Assembly (NCBI GenBank): GCA_050874905.1
Contig: JBNMLP010000020.1
Location: 1-52,242 of the forward strand
Direction: 5' to 3'
DNA: 52,242 nt
Source of the DNA: NC2004 sp050874905
GTDB lineage: Bacteria; Bacillota; Clostridia; Lachnospirales; Lachnospiraceae
Position numbers and translations under genes: made by a program. Shown here piece by piece: positions 6,855-14,830 of this stretch. The notes under the pieces were generated by a model. That model made no database searches. It was not told where the DNA came from and worked only from the letters and a program-made list of their open reading frames with translations. Position 1 is the stretch's first letter. Each line of letters begins with the position of its first letter.

Positions 6855-7952
6855 CTAAAGCCCCTTATAAAACTGTAATTCCTTTTCAAACCGCTCTTTT
6901 TGTGTCAGCAAACGGTTTCGTTCTGCGACCAGTTCTTTTTTCTTTACTTCCTTTGGTTTCACATTATGTTCAAATGTGTAGCTTTTAACAAGTGGACTGT
7001 CCTGCTCGATCAGGTAATCCACGACATCTGTTTTTCCCCGGTGATAAAAATAAAGCAGGGCAACGAGAAAATAGAGTGCTGCAAAAATAGAAAGGAACGT
7101 TCCCACATAGCCCGGCAGAACCAACCCAAAGACCAGCATGGCAAACCAGATCACAAGCGCATAGATCACGTGACTTTTAAATTTATCATAGCCATTTTTG
7201 ATCCAGAGCATTTCCTGCGATACTTTCTGGATGTTTCTGTCTATTTCTTCGTAATCTGCGGTAAGACGTTTGATCTTGCTTTCCAGACTGCGGCACATCT
7301 CTGCCTTCTGTTCCCCGGTAAATACGACCTGCCGCTCATCCTGACGGAACTGGTTCCATGTACCGTCCCCCTGTGCAGGAAGAGGTGCTTCCTGCCCGGA
7401 TAACATCGCCTTTCGTTTTCCGGACAGCATCGTGATCGTTTCCTCAAGGTCCGCAATCTGCGTTTGATACTTGGCAATGTTCTGCCGACATTCTTTTTCC
7501 TGCTCCGGAAATGTAGAAGCATCCTTGCTTTTTCCAAAATAACCTTTCTGCTTTCCTACGCGGATCGTGGAGATCCACATACGAACCGTAAAGAATCCAC
7601 CAAATGCCAATGCCATTCCACAGACAAGCAAAGCGACTCCCGGTCCTCCTGACGGCATGAACTCTTCTCCCTGCTGGATCATCTTTGTAATCTCCGCCAT
7701 CTGTGCGCGCAATGAAATAGCAGCGATCACAACTCCTACTAACACTGCTGTCATCACGATTGGGATCAAAATAGGAAAATAAAACTCCTGATGCACCGAT
7801 GCCATCTGTTCCTTTAATTTTAAATGATCGAGCCGGAACTGTTCCTGATCTAAGGAAAGTTCCAAAAGCTCCTTCTCTTCCTCTGCTTTTCGCATTTTCT
7901 CCGTGAGGTGTAATACCTCCGGATAAGAATACGTTTCCTCACTCATTTTCAT
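6855..7952 (-). CDS. Unknown coiled-coil membrane protein
   Basis: 365 aa, not recognised. Layout: an N-terminal coiled coil (about 10-50), two membrane helices (about 58-82 and 103-124), a long cytosolic-type coiled coil (about 145-255), two close membrane helices (about 262-305) and a final coiled coil rich in K and E (about 320-362). There is no signal peptide and no catalytic motif. The symmetry of coil-TM pair-coil-TM pair-coil suggests a scaffold or membrane-shaping protein. It sits 33 bp after pyrD and 44 bp before azlC, probably in the same transcript. Nothing in the sequence links it to pyrimidine synthesis. Confidence 0.8.
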   Translation of the reverse strand: MKMSEETYSYPEVLHLTEKMRKAEEEKELLELSLDQEQFRLDHLKLKEQMASVHQEFYFPILIPIVMTAVLVGVVIAAISLRAQMAEITKMIQQGEEFMPSGGPGVALLVCGMALAFGGFFTVRMWISTIRVGKQKGYFGKSKDASTFPEQEKECRQNIAKYQTQIADLEETITMLSGKRKAMLSGQEAPLPAQGDGTWNQFRQDERQVVFTGEQKAEMCRSLESKIKRLTADYEEIDRNIQKVSQEMLWIKNGYDKFKSHVIYALVIWFAMLVFGLVLPGYVGTFLSIFAALYFLVALLYFYHRGKTDVVDYLIEQDSPLVKSYTFEHNVKPKEVKKKELVAERNRLLTQKERFEKELQFYKGL

Positions 7953-7985
7953 ACTGCATCCCCCACATCATCCCTTATGCGACTG

Positions 7986-8888
7986 CTATTTCACGAGTCC
8001 GATGAGTTCTCTGACATCCTCCACGCTATGCTGCTGCATGTATGCTTTGATGCCGTCAATGATCTTTAAAGTTACGGTCGGATCATGGAAATTCGCTGTT
8101 CCGACAGACACCATCGTTGCTCCTGCCAGAAGGAATTCGATCGCATCCTCTGCGCTGGCGATTCCGCCCATACCAATGATAGGAAGGGATACCGCATTGG
8201 CAACCTGATATACCATACGAACGGCAACCGGTTTGATCGCCGGACCGGATAAGCCTCCGGTTTTATTGGCAATGGCAAATGTCTGACGGTGAATATCAAT
8301 CTTCATACCGGTCAGCGTATTGATCAGGGAAAGGGCATCTGCTCCTCCCGCCTCGGCTGCCTTTGCCATCTCTGTAATATCCGTTACATTCGGGCTGAGC
8401 TTCATCACGATCGGCTGCTTTGCCACCTTTTTCACCGCCTTGGTGATCGCAAGCAATGCATCCGGATTCTGACCAAAAGCAATTCCGCCCTCTTTGACAT
8501 TCGGACAGGACACATTGATCTCTAACAGATCTACGTCTTCCTCTCCCAGCCGCTCTACCACTTCGACATAATCCTTCTCTGACTTTCCACACACGTTAAC
8601 AATGATTCCGGTGGAAAACTGTTTCAGATAAGGAATATCCCGCTTGCAAAATACATCAATACCGGGATTCTGCAGTCCGACAGCATTCATCATGCCACCG
8701 TAGGTCTCTGCAATCCGCGGGGTAGGGTTGCCCGGCCATGGCACATTTGCCACACCTTTGGTCGTCACTGCCCCCAGCCGGTTCAGGTCTACAAACTCAC
8801 TATATTCTGCTCCGGAGCCAAATGTTCCGGATGCAACGGTAACCGGATTCTGAAAGGTTACCCCTGCAATATCGACACTCATATTCAT
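7986..8888 (-). CDS. pyrD: Dihydroorotate dehydrogenase B, catalytic subunit
   Basis: 300 aa from the ATG at 8888, which overlaps the pyrK stop as TGATG. It oxidises dihydroorotate to orotate with FMN in the fourth step of UMP synthesis. Class 1B features: TVASGTFGSG near the N-terminus, the catalytic cysteine loop EINVSCPNVKEGG, VMKLSPNVTDI and the FMN phosphate-binding GMGGIASAEDAIEF. Electrons pass to NAD through the PyrK partner encoded upstream. Cytoplasmic heterotetramer. Confidence 0.97.
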   Translation of the reverse strand: MNMSVDIAGVTFQNPVTVASGTFGSGAEYSEFVDLNRLGAVTTKGVANVPWPGNPTPRIAETYGGMMNAVGLQNPGIDVFCKRDIPYLKQFSTGIIVNVCGKSEKDYVEVVERLGEEDVDLLEINVSCPNVKEGGIAFGQNPDALLAITKAVKKVAKQPIVMKLSPNVTDITEMAKAAEAGGADALSLINTLTGMKIDIHRQTFAIANKTGGLSGPAIKPVAVRMVYQVANAVSLPIIGMGGIASAEDAIEFLLAGATMVSVGTANFHDPTVTLKIIDGIKAYMQQHSVEDVRELIGLVK

Positions 8889-9652
8889 CAAAGCTCTACC
8901 TCCTCCGCAAAAAAGACCGGACCGTCTTTACAGATACGTTTATTCTTTACATAGCTGTGTCCATCCACCTCGGTACTGTTGCAGACACAGGCAAGGCAGG
9001 CTCCGATTCCGCATGCCATTTTCTCTTCCATGGAAATCTGCACTTCCATGCCGTTTGAAAGTCCGTATTCTTTGATCGCACGAAGCATCGGGATCGGACC
9101 ACAGGCATAGATCACATTCCCGTCAACTCCCTGTTCACGGATCGCATCCAATACATTTCCTTTGGTACCATGTCTGCCATCTTCGCTGGCAAGTACCACC
9201 TTGCCATACGGTGCAAAATCTTCTGTCAAAAAGAGTTCATCCCGGTATCCCAATACGATTGTTTTTTCACAATCCAATCGTTTGGCAAGCTCTAACATCG
9301 GCGGTATTCCGATCCCTCCGGCGATCAGGACTGCTTTTTTGTCCCGCAGGGTGTATCCATTTCCCAAAGGTCCCATCACCTCTATCTCTGCTCCGGCATG
9401 AAGCTTGGAAAACTCTTTCGTTCCGGCTCCTACGACACGGTATACGACACGAAGCTGTCCTTTGTCCGGCAATGCTTCACATATACTGATCGGACGTGGA
9501 AGCAGACGACTTCCCTCCTTACAGTAAATGGAAACAAACTGTCCCGGCACGGCTTCCTTCGCCATCTCTCCCACCTGTAAATAGAGGGAGTAAACATCAC
9601 TTGCAATCTGCTCATGAAACATGACCGTTGCACTTACTTTTGTCTTTCCCAT
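8888..9652 (-). CDS. pyrK: Dihydroorotate dehydrogenase B, electron-transfer subunit
   Basis: 254 aa from the ATG at 9652, which has AAAGGAGC upstream. The longer frame would run into pyrF. It carries a ferredoxin-reductase-like FAD domain (RLLPRPISI), a NAD-binding domain (LIAGGIGIPPMLELAK, YACGPIPML) and a C-terminal [2Fe-2S] cluster segment with cysteines in ACGIGACLACVC plus a later Cys in RICKDGPVF. It links PyrD to NAD+. Gene order pyrF-pyrK-pyrD is typical of Firmicutes. Confidence 0.97.
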   Translation of the reverse strand: MGKTKVSATVMFHEQIASDVYSLYLQVGEMAKEAVPGQFVSIYCKEGSRLLPRPISICEALPDKGQLRVVYRVVGAGTKEFSKLHAGAEIEVMGPLGNGYTLRDKKAVLIAGGIGIPPMLELAKRLDCEKTIVLGYRDELFLTEDFAPYGKVVLASEDGRHGTKGNVLDAIREQGVDGNVIYACGPIPMLRAIKEYGLSNGMEVQISMEEKMACGIGACLACVCNSTEVDGHSYVKNKRICKDGPVFFAEEVEL

Positions 9653-9671
9653 AGTACCTGCTCCTTTGTGA

Positions 9672-10598
9672 TTATTTTCCCAGTGCGCCGTTGATGTCAT
9701 CTCTCATATCGATCACAGCCTGACGGGACGCATCCGCATACTGCTCCGGTGTAAATTTCTCAGCATAAGCTTCCTGCTTGTAGGCACAGATAATGCCACG
9801 GGAAGAATTGACGATCGCACCCAGACCATCTGCATTGAAGTATGGAGCCAGATCAGAAGCCTTTCCGCCCTGTGCACCATATCCCGGTACCAAGATGTAG
9901 GCATGTGGCATCACTTTACGAAGCACTTCTCCCATTTCCGGATACGTTGCTCCTACTACCGCTCCCACATTGCTGTAAGAACCATCCATGCAGTCCTGTC
10001 CCCATTCGTTTACCTTTTCTCCGACATATTCATAAAGAGGCCGTCCGTCGATCAGGCGATCCTGGAATTCACCGGAGGATGGATTGGAGGTCTTGACCAG
10101 AACAAAGATACCCTTGTCCTCTTCCTTGCAAACCTCGATAAAAGGTTTCACACCGTCGCTTCCAAGATAAGGATTGACCGTTACAAAATCTTCCTCGAAC
10201 CCACGAAGTGTTTTAGAGCCGATCGTTACTTTACCAAGATGACCGATCGCATATGCCGTGGAGGTCGAACCAATATCGCCACGTTTGATATCTCCAATAA
10301 TCGTAAGTCCCTTGCTCTTGCAGTAAGAAACGGTCTTGGCAAATGCTTCCATGCCCGGTACACCAAACTGCTCATACATGGCAACCTGTGGTTTAACCGC
10401 CGGGATCAGATCATAGGTTGCATCCACGATCCCTTTGTTAAACTGCCAGATAGCCTCGGCGCAGCCCTCTAATGTCTCACCTTTTTCTTCGATCGCTGCA
10501 TCCATAATATGCTTTGGAATGTAAGAAAGCATCGGATCAAGTCCTACCACGATCGGGGCATTTTTCTCTGTAATGTTTTTAATCAACTGCTGAATCAT
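9672..10598 (-). CDS. pyrF: Orotidine 5'-phosphate decarboxylase
   Basis: 308 aa, the length of the longer type 2 (PyrF) subfamily. It converts OMP to UMP, the last step of the pathway. Motifs: VGLDPMLSYIP at the N-terminus, the catalytic loop IIGDIKRGDIGSTS (Lys and Asp of the K-x-D/D-K pair), LVPGYGAQGGK and VNSSRGI for phosphate binding. ATG start with the RBS GGAGG. It follows pyrC by 28 bp. Confidence 0.97.
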   Translation of the reverse strand: MIQQLIKNITEKNAPIVVGLDPMLSYIPKHIMDAAIEEKGETLEGCAEAIWQFNKGIVDATYDLIPAVKPQVAMYEQFGVPGMEAFAKTVSYCKSKGLTIIGDIKRGDIGSTSTAYAIGHLGKVTIGSKTLRGFEEDFVTVNPYLGSDGVKPFIEVCKEEDKGIFVLVKTSNPSSGEFQDRLIDGRPLYEYVGEKVNEWGQDCMDGSYSNVGAVVGATYPEMGEVLRKVMPHAYILVPGYGAQGGKASDLAPYFNADGLGAIVNSSRGIICAYKQEAYAEKFTPEQYADASRQAVIDMRDDINGALGK

Positions 10599-10626
10599 AA
10601 TATCCTCCTACTGTATGTTATGTTGT

Positions 10627-11910
10627 TTACTTCTCATCTTCATATACGATCGCACCATCTACGATCGTCATTTTCACACGGCCGCTTACTTTTCTTCCCT
10701 GAAATGGAGTATTCTTTCCTTTGGATGCAAATTCCTCCGGATCGATCACATACTCCTCTGCCGCATCAAAGATCACAAGATCGGCATTTTTTCCTTCCTC
10801 TACATAACCGATCACATCGTCTCTTTGAAGAACTCTGGCCGGATTGGAGCTCATCATCTGTACCATCTGGGTGATCGGCACGATCCCGCTCTTTACCAGA
10901 TAAGTATAGGTCAGTGCTGCACTTGTCTCTAATCCTACAATACCAAACGGTGCGCTCATAAAGCCGCCCGCTTTTTCGTCTGCATGATGTGGTGCATGGT
11001 CGGTACTGATGCAGCTCATCACTCCTGTGCGGAGTCCTTCTATCATCGCATCCCGATCCCGGCTGCTTCGAAGCGGCGGATTCATTTTGTAGTTGGTATC
11101 TTCCGTCTGGATATCCTCATCACACAAAATGAAGTGATGCGGACAGACCTCTGCGGTAACGGAAATGCCCATCTCTTTTGCCATCTTCATCAGCTCTACC
11201 GTACCTTCTGTAGAACAGTGGCATAAATGCAGTCTGGCTTTTGTCTCATTGGCAAGGAAAATGTCACGCGCCGTAATGATGTCCTCCACCGCATTACTGA
11301 TTCCGGGAACACCAAACTTTTTGGAAGCAACCCCTTCATTTAACACACCTTTTCCAACCAGCTTCTTGTCCTCGCAGTGTGCAAATACCGGAGCGTCAAG
11401 ACGCGCCGCTTCTTTCATCGCTTCTTCGTAAAGCGTGATATCCATTACACTCTTGCCATCCTCACTAAATCCGATCGCACCAGCTTCCATCATCGCCTGC
11501 ATGTCCACAAGCTCGGTGCCGTCCTGTCCCTTTGTGATCGCAGAGATCTGAAGCACATGTACCGGAGCCTCTTTCGCCCGATCCAAAATATCCTTCAAAG
11601 TCTCAACCGAATCTACCACAGGTTTGGTGTTCGGCATTGCACATACGCTCGTTACACCGCCTCTTGCGGCTGCCATCGCACCCGTCATCAGATCCTCCTT
11701 GTGGGTAAGCCCCGGATCACGGAAATGTACATGCAGATCAATAAAGCCCGGCATGACATAACGTCCCTTCGCATCCACCACCTGATCGGCTGCATCCTCC
11801 AATGCATCCCCGATCTTTGTGATCTTTCCATTCTGGATCAAAACATCTGCCGGAAACGGGTTTTTGTCCGTTCCGTCCACAATGATTCCATTTTTTATCA
11901 GAATTGTCAT
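10627..11910 (-). CDS. pyrC: Dihydroorotase
   Basis: 427 aa, the class I (multifunctional-type) dihydroorotase. It closes carbamoyl-aspartate to dihydroorotate. Metal-binding and catalytic motifs: GFIDLHVHFRDPG (HxH), FAHCEDKKL, LHLCHCST and the Asp of CISTDHAPHH. First gene of the minus-strand pyr cluster. pyrB, pyrE and carA/B are not in the window. No PyrR-type attenuator was recognised in the 195-bp gap shared with the divergent kinase gene, and the promoter is unclear (a TATAGT-like -10 near 11967 with no good -35). Confidence 0.96.
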   Translation of the reverse strand: MTILIKNGIIVDGTDKNPFPADVLIQNGKITKIGDALEDAADQVVDAKGRYVMPGFIDLHVHFRDPGLTHKEDLMTGAMAAARGGVTSVCAMPNTKPVVDSVETLKDILDRAKEAPVHVLQISAITKGQDGTELVDMQAMMEAGAIGFSEDGKSVMDITLYEEAMKEAARLDAPVFAHCEDKKLVGKGVLNEGVASKKFGVPGISNAVEDIITARDIFLANETKARLHLCHCSTEGTVELMKMAKEMGISVTAEVCPHHFILCDEDIQTEDTNYKMNPPLRSSRDRDAMIEGLRTGVMSCISTDHAPHHADEKAGGFMSAPFGIVGLETSAALTYTYLVKSGIVPITQMVQMMSSNPARVLQRDDVIGYVEEGKNADLVIFDAAEEYVIDPEEFASKGKNTPFQGRKVSGRVKMTIVDGAIVYEDEK

Positions 11911-12030
11911 CTCATAGTCTCCTTTCCACCTATTCTCTGCACGTAAGAAGGCGCAGAAATCCTACTATAGTTTACCATATCAGACCATAACTTTCTACCG
12001 CATATCACATTTTTTTCAGTTGCATTTTCT

Positions 12031-12058
12031 TTGAAACATGCTACCATCAAGTTATACA
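12031..12058 (+). promoter_or_regulatory. Promoter of the orphan sensor kinase gene
   Basis: TTGAAA (12031-12036), a 16-bp spacer and TATACA (12053-12058), 48 bp before the ATG at 12106. This position also excludes a longer N-terminal extension of the kinase starting at the TTG at 12031. Confidence 0.55.
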
Positions 12059-12105
12059 TTTTCCTTTCCTTAGAAGAAAGGGAACAAAAACAGGAGGAGA
12101 ACGAT

Positions 12106-13590
12106 ATGTTTCATTCGATCAGGATACGTCTGGCAGCCACTTTTTTTTGCTTTTTTCTGATTCTTGAGAGTGTGCAGCTTGGCGCGATGTATCTGTTTAT
12201 GAACCATGCATTCCGGGCACAAAAAGAAAATACCATGCTGCAGGCCTTTGATGAGATCAACGATGATCTGGATGATAAAACGACCTGGCAGGACACCTTA
12301 GCGGTTATTTCTGATTATGAGGTTACCTCCAATCTATACTTTTGCATGATCGACCGGGAAGATGATTCTGTGTTCTACAGCACAAACGAATCCATTCAGG
12401 ACTCCGTTGCCTTTACTCATGTGGACGATTCCAAATACGACGAAGACGCGGATCCTGCGAAAGTAGACGGCTACAATTCCAACTCTTGGCTGGCTTTATA
12501 TCGCACGATTGAAACCGATCAGCATCTTTATAACACAGTCATATGGACTTGCTATGAAGCAGAATTTAACCAGACAATGCTCGGTCTTTTTCCGATCATT
12601 CTACTTACGATACTCGGCTCCTGTCTGTTAAGTGCCATCCTTGCGATTCCGTTTTCCAGCCGCATCGTGCATCCAATCCGACGGATCGACCAGGCCGCCC
12701 AACGTATCACCCGGCAGGATTTTTCTACGACACTTCCGCTGCCGAAACAAAAAGACGAACTATACCGTCTATCCAATAATATCAATCATATGTCCAGCCG
12801 GTTAAAGGAAGATATGGACACCTTAAAAAATGTAAATGCGCAATTGGAGCAGGACATCAAGGAAAAACAGCGGCAGGATATGCTGCGTCGGGAATTTTTA
12901 TCCAATGTCTCCCACGAGCTGAAAACACCACTCGCCATCGTTACAAGCTATGCGGAAATGTTAAAATACGAAGGAGAACATATTGATACGGAAGAATATT
13001 TAGATGTTATTTTGGAAGAATCCAAACTCATGAATAATATGATCGGACGGCTGTTAGAAGTATCCCGTCTGGAGCATGGTGCAGATCATATGACACTTTC
13101 CGAATGTAATTTCTCCGATCTTTGTGAAAGCCTTGTGGAAACACAAAAGCTTTTATTTGACCAGCAGCAGCTTACCTGTAAGACAGAATTCGAAAAAAAT
13201 CTTTTTGTGATGGCAGATGAAACCTATCTTTCCCAGGCCATCCGTAACTACATTGGAAATGCATTAAAATACAGTGATCCAAACGGCACGGTTACAATGA
13301 GCCTGAAAAAGGACGGAAAGGGAAATGCCCGTTTTTCCATCAGCAATCCTTGCACTCCGTTAGAGGAAGATAGTCTTTCTTCTATCTGGGAAAGTTTTTA
13401 CAAGCTGGATAAATCAAGAAATAAGGATCGTAACATGAGTGTCGGTCTGGGTCTTTATATTGTAAAAACGATCATTACAGGACTTCACGGTACATGTGAC
13501 GTGACCAACCTGGAACATGGAGTCTGTTTCTCCCTGTCCCTTCCACTGCTGGAAAAGAAAACGGTCTCTCACGAAGTTATCACATCATAA
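12106..13590 (+). CDS. Membrane sensor histidine kinase without a cognate regulator
   Basis: 494 aa from the ATG at 12106, which has AGGAGG 8 nt upstream. Membrane helix at about 8-30, an acidic extracellular region of about 130 residues, a second helix (about 160-185), HAMP (about 185-240), a HisKA domain with FLSNVSHELKTPL (His about 269) and a HATPase with N-box (IRNYIGNALKYS) and G-box (VGLGLYIVKTI). All catalytic boxes look intact. No response-regulator gene is adjacent. The downstream partner, 36 bp away, is a Big_2 surface protein, so kinase and surface protein may be co-transcribed. Confidence 0.93.
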   Translation: MFHSIRIRLAATFFCFFLILESVQLGAMYLFMNHAFRAQKENTMLQAFDEINDDLDDKTTWQDTLAVISDYEVTSNLYFCMIDREDDSVFYSTNESIQDSVAFTHVDDSKYDEDADPAKVDGYNSNSWLALYRTIETDQHLYNTVIWTCYEAEFNQTMLGLFPIILLTILGSCLLSAILAIPFSSRIVHPIRRIDQAAQRITRQDFSTTLPLPKQKDELYRLSNNINHMSSRLKEDMDTLKNVNAQLEQDIKEKQRQDMLRREFLSNVSHELKTPLAIVTSYAEMLKYEGEHIDTEEYLDVILEESKLMNNMIGRLLEVSRLEHGADHMTLSECNFSDLCESLVETQKLLFDQQQLTCKTEFEKNLFVMADETYLSQAIRNYIGNALKYSDPNGTVTMSLKKDGKGNARFSISNPCTPLEEDSLSSIWESFYKLDKSRNKDRNMSVGLGLYIVKTIITGLHGTCDVTNLEHGVCFSLSLPLLEKKTVSHEVITS

Positions 13591-13626
13591 GATTATACTA
13601 AGAAAAAATAGAAAAGAGGGATTTTC

Positions 13627-14307
13627 ATGCATTATAAAAAACACATCCTGCTCTCGCGTATCTTGTGCGCCCTCCTGTTGCTCTCCGGTAGTTTAGCCCC
13701 GGTTCAGGCATTAGGAAATGACAGCCGCACCCTTACCATTGACAAATATTATGTAATAAACCGAAACAGCACGTTACAGTTGGAACCGAAGATAAATGGC
13801 TCCCTTGCCAATACCTCTTCGTTTACCTACCAGAGCAGTAACAAAACAGTCGCCTCTGTTTCAGAGGATGGCATGGTTACCACCGGCCGCAAAGGAGTTG
13901 CCCGGATCACGATCACTTCTAAAGAAGACAGCACGATCAGTACAAGCACCAAGGTGCATGTAGGAAAAAGGATCAATAAGATCAAGTTAAATGCCGGAAA
14001 GAAAACAATTTATCAAGGCAATTACTACATGCTAAAGGCAACGGCTTCTCCCAAAAGTGCCGCTTATAAAAAGCTGACTTATGTATCTTCGGATTCTACA
14101 GTTGCCTCTGTCAGCAGCAAGGGTAAGATTACAGCCATTACGCCGGGAACTGCAACAATCACAGTTACAACTATGGATGGAAGTAATCTGACCAAAACAG
14201 TACAGATCACAGTACTCGAACAGGACGATGACCAAAAATCACGTTTTTTCCCAAATCCATTCTTCAAAAATGATCTGCAAACATCTGAAAAACCCAACGA
14301 CCTGTAG
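13627..14307 (+). CDS. Secreted protein with two Big_2 (Ig-like) domains
   Basis: 226 aa. An N-terminal signal peptide (MHYKKHILLSRILCALLLLS, cleavage about residue 28) precedes two bacterial Ig-like group 2 domains: about 35-112 (FTYQSSNKTVASVSEDG) and 115-198 (LTYVSSDSTVASVSSKGK). A short charged tail follows. There is no LPxTG or membrane anchor. These domains are structural or adhesive modules of the cell surface. RBS AAGAGGG before the ATG. It is likely in the same transcript as the kinase upstream and ends at a strong terminator. Confidence 0.9.
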   Translation: MHYKKHILLSRILCALLLLSGSLAPVQALGNDSRTLTIDKYYVINRNSTLQLEPKINGSLANTSSFTYQSSNKTVASVSEDGMVTTGRKGVARITITSKEDSTISTSTKVHVGKRINKIKLNAGKKTIYQGNYYMLKATASPKSAAYKKLTYVSSDSTVASVSSKGKITAITPGTATITVTTMDGSNLTKTVQITVLEQDDDQKSRFFPNPFFKNDLQTSEKPNDL

Positions 14308-14322
14308 GTCGCTGGGTTTTCT
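14288..14322 (+). terminator. Terminator after the Big_2 gene
   Basis: AAACCCAACGACCT pairs with AGGTCGCTGGGTTT across a 2-nt loop region and is followed by TTTTCTG. The stop of the convergent minus-strand gene lies just beyond, at 14329. Confidence 0.85.
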
Positions 14323-14328
14323 GTTATA

Positions 14329-14817
14329 TTATAGTTTTTTGTAAAAATATATACTGCTTGACTTCTGTGGTTTGGCAAGAAGAACGTGATCTCCTTCTTT
14401 CGGTTTAAAACCACGATGTCCTTTGGAAACAACAATGGTCTTTACCACATTGTGTTCATCAATCTCCACTTCATAAGAATAGACATTGTATTTGCGTTTG
14501 TTGGTGTAATTCAATTTTTTTACAATTCCATCCCGTACTTCAAACGCATGCTGCTTCATCTGTCTGGTCAGTTTCACCTGATTGCCCAGTCCTGCAACGG
14601 ATGCCAGTGCGATCAACAGGAAGAATACGATATAAAACAGGTTGATCTTTTGAAACAGGATATTGATGATGATACTGGCCACAACAAATACCAGTAACAA
14701 AATATATCCGATCAAAAGCCCCGTTCCCTTCGTCTGGAACATTCTGGCTATCTTCTTCTGTTCTTCCTCCTCCGGCATCATCCATTTATCGTACTCTAAT
14801 TCATTTACTTTACTCAT
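14329..14817 (-). CDS. Small membrane protein of unknown function
   Basis: 162 aa. A short acidic cytosolic N-terminus precedes two membrane helices (about 33-53 and 58-76), and an OB-fold-like beta-rich C-terminal domain follows (about 90-160: KRKYNVYSYEVEIDEHNVVK, PKEGDHVLLAKP). That domain resembles those of small NfeD-like or DUF3592-like membrane proteins, but I do not assign a family. It lies 13 bp after the large GGDEF/EAL gene, so it is probably co-transcribed. Confidence 0.75.
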   Translation of the reverse strand: MSKVNELEYDKWMMPEEEEQKKIARMFQTKGTGLLIGYILLLVFVVASIIINILFQKINLFYIVFFLLIALASVAGLGNQVKLTRQMKQHAFEVRDGIVKKLNYTNKRKYNVYSYEVEIDEHNVVKTIVVSKGHRGFKPKEGDHVLLAKPQKSSSIYFYKKL

Positions 14818-14830
14818 TTACTCTGCTCCT

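Noticed and set aside
11911..12030. PyrR attenuator or a pyrimidine-linked leader before pyrC
   Set aside because: No anti-terminator/terminator pair or PyrR-type loop is visible in the short leader.
12031..12105. N-terminal extension of the orphan kinase from a TTG
   Set aside because: The TTG is part of the -35 box of a plausible promoter, and the ATG at 12106 has an optimal RBS.
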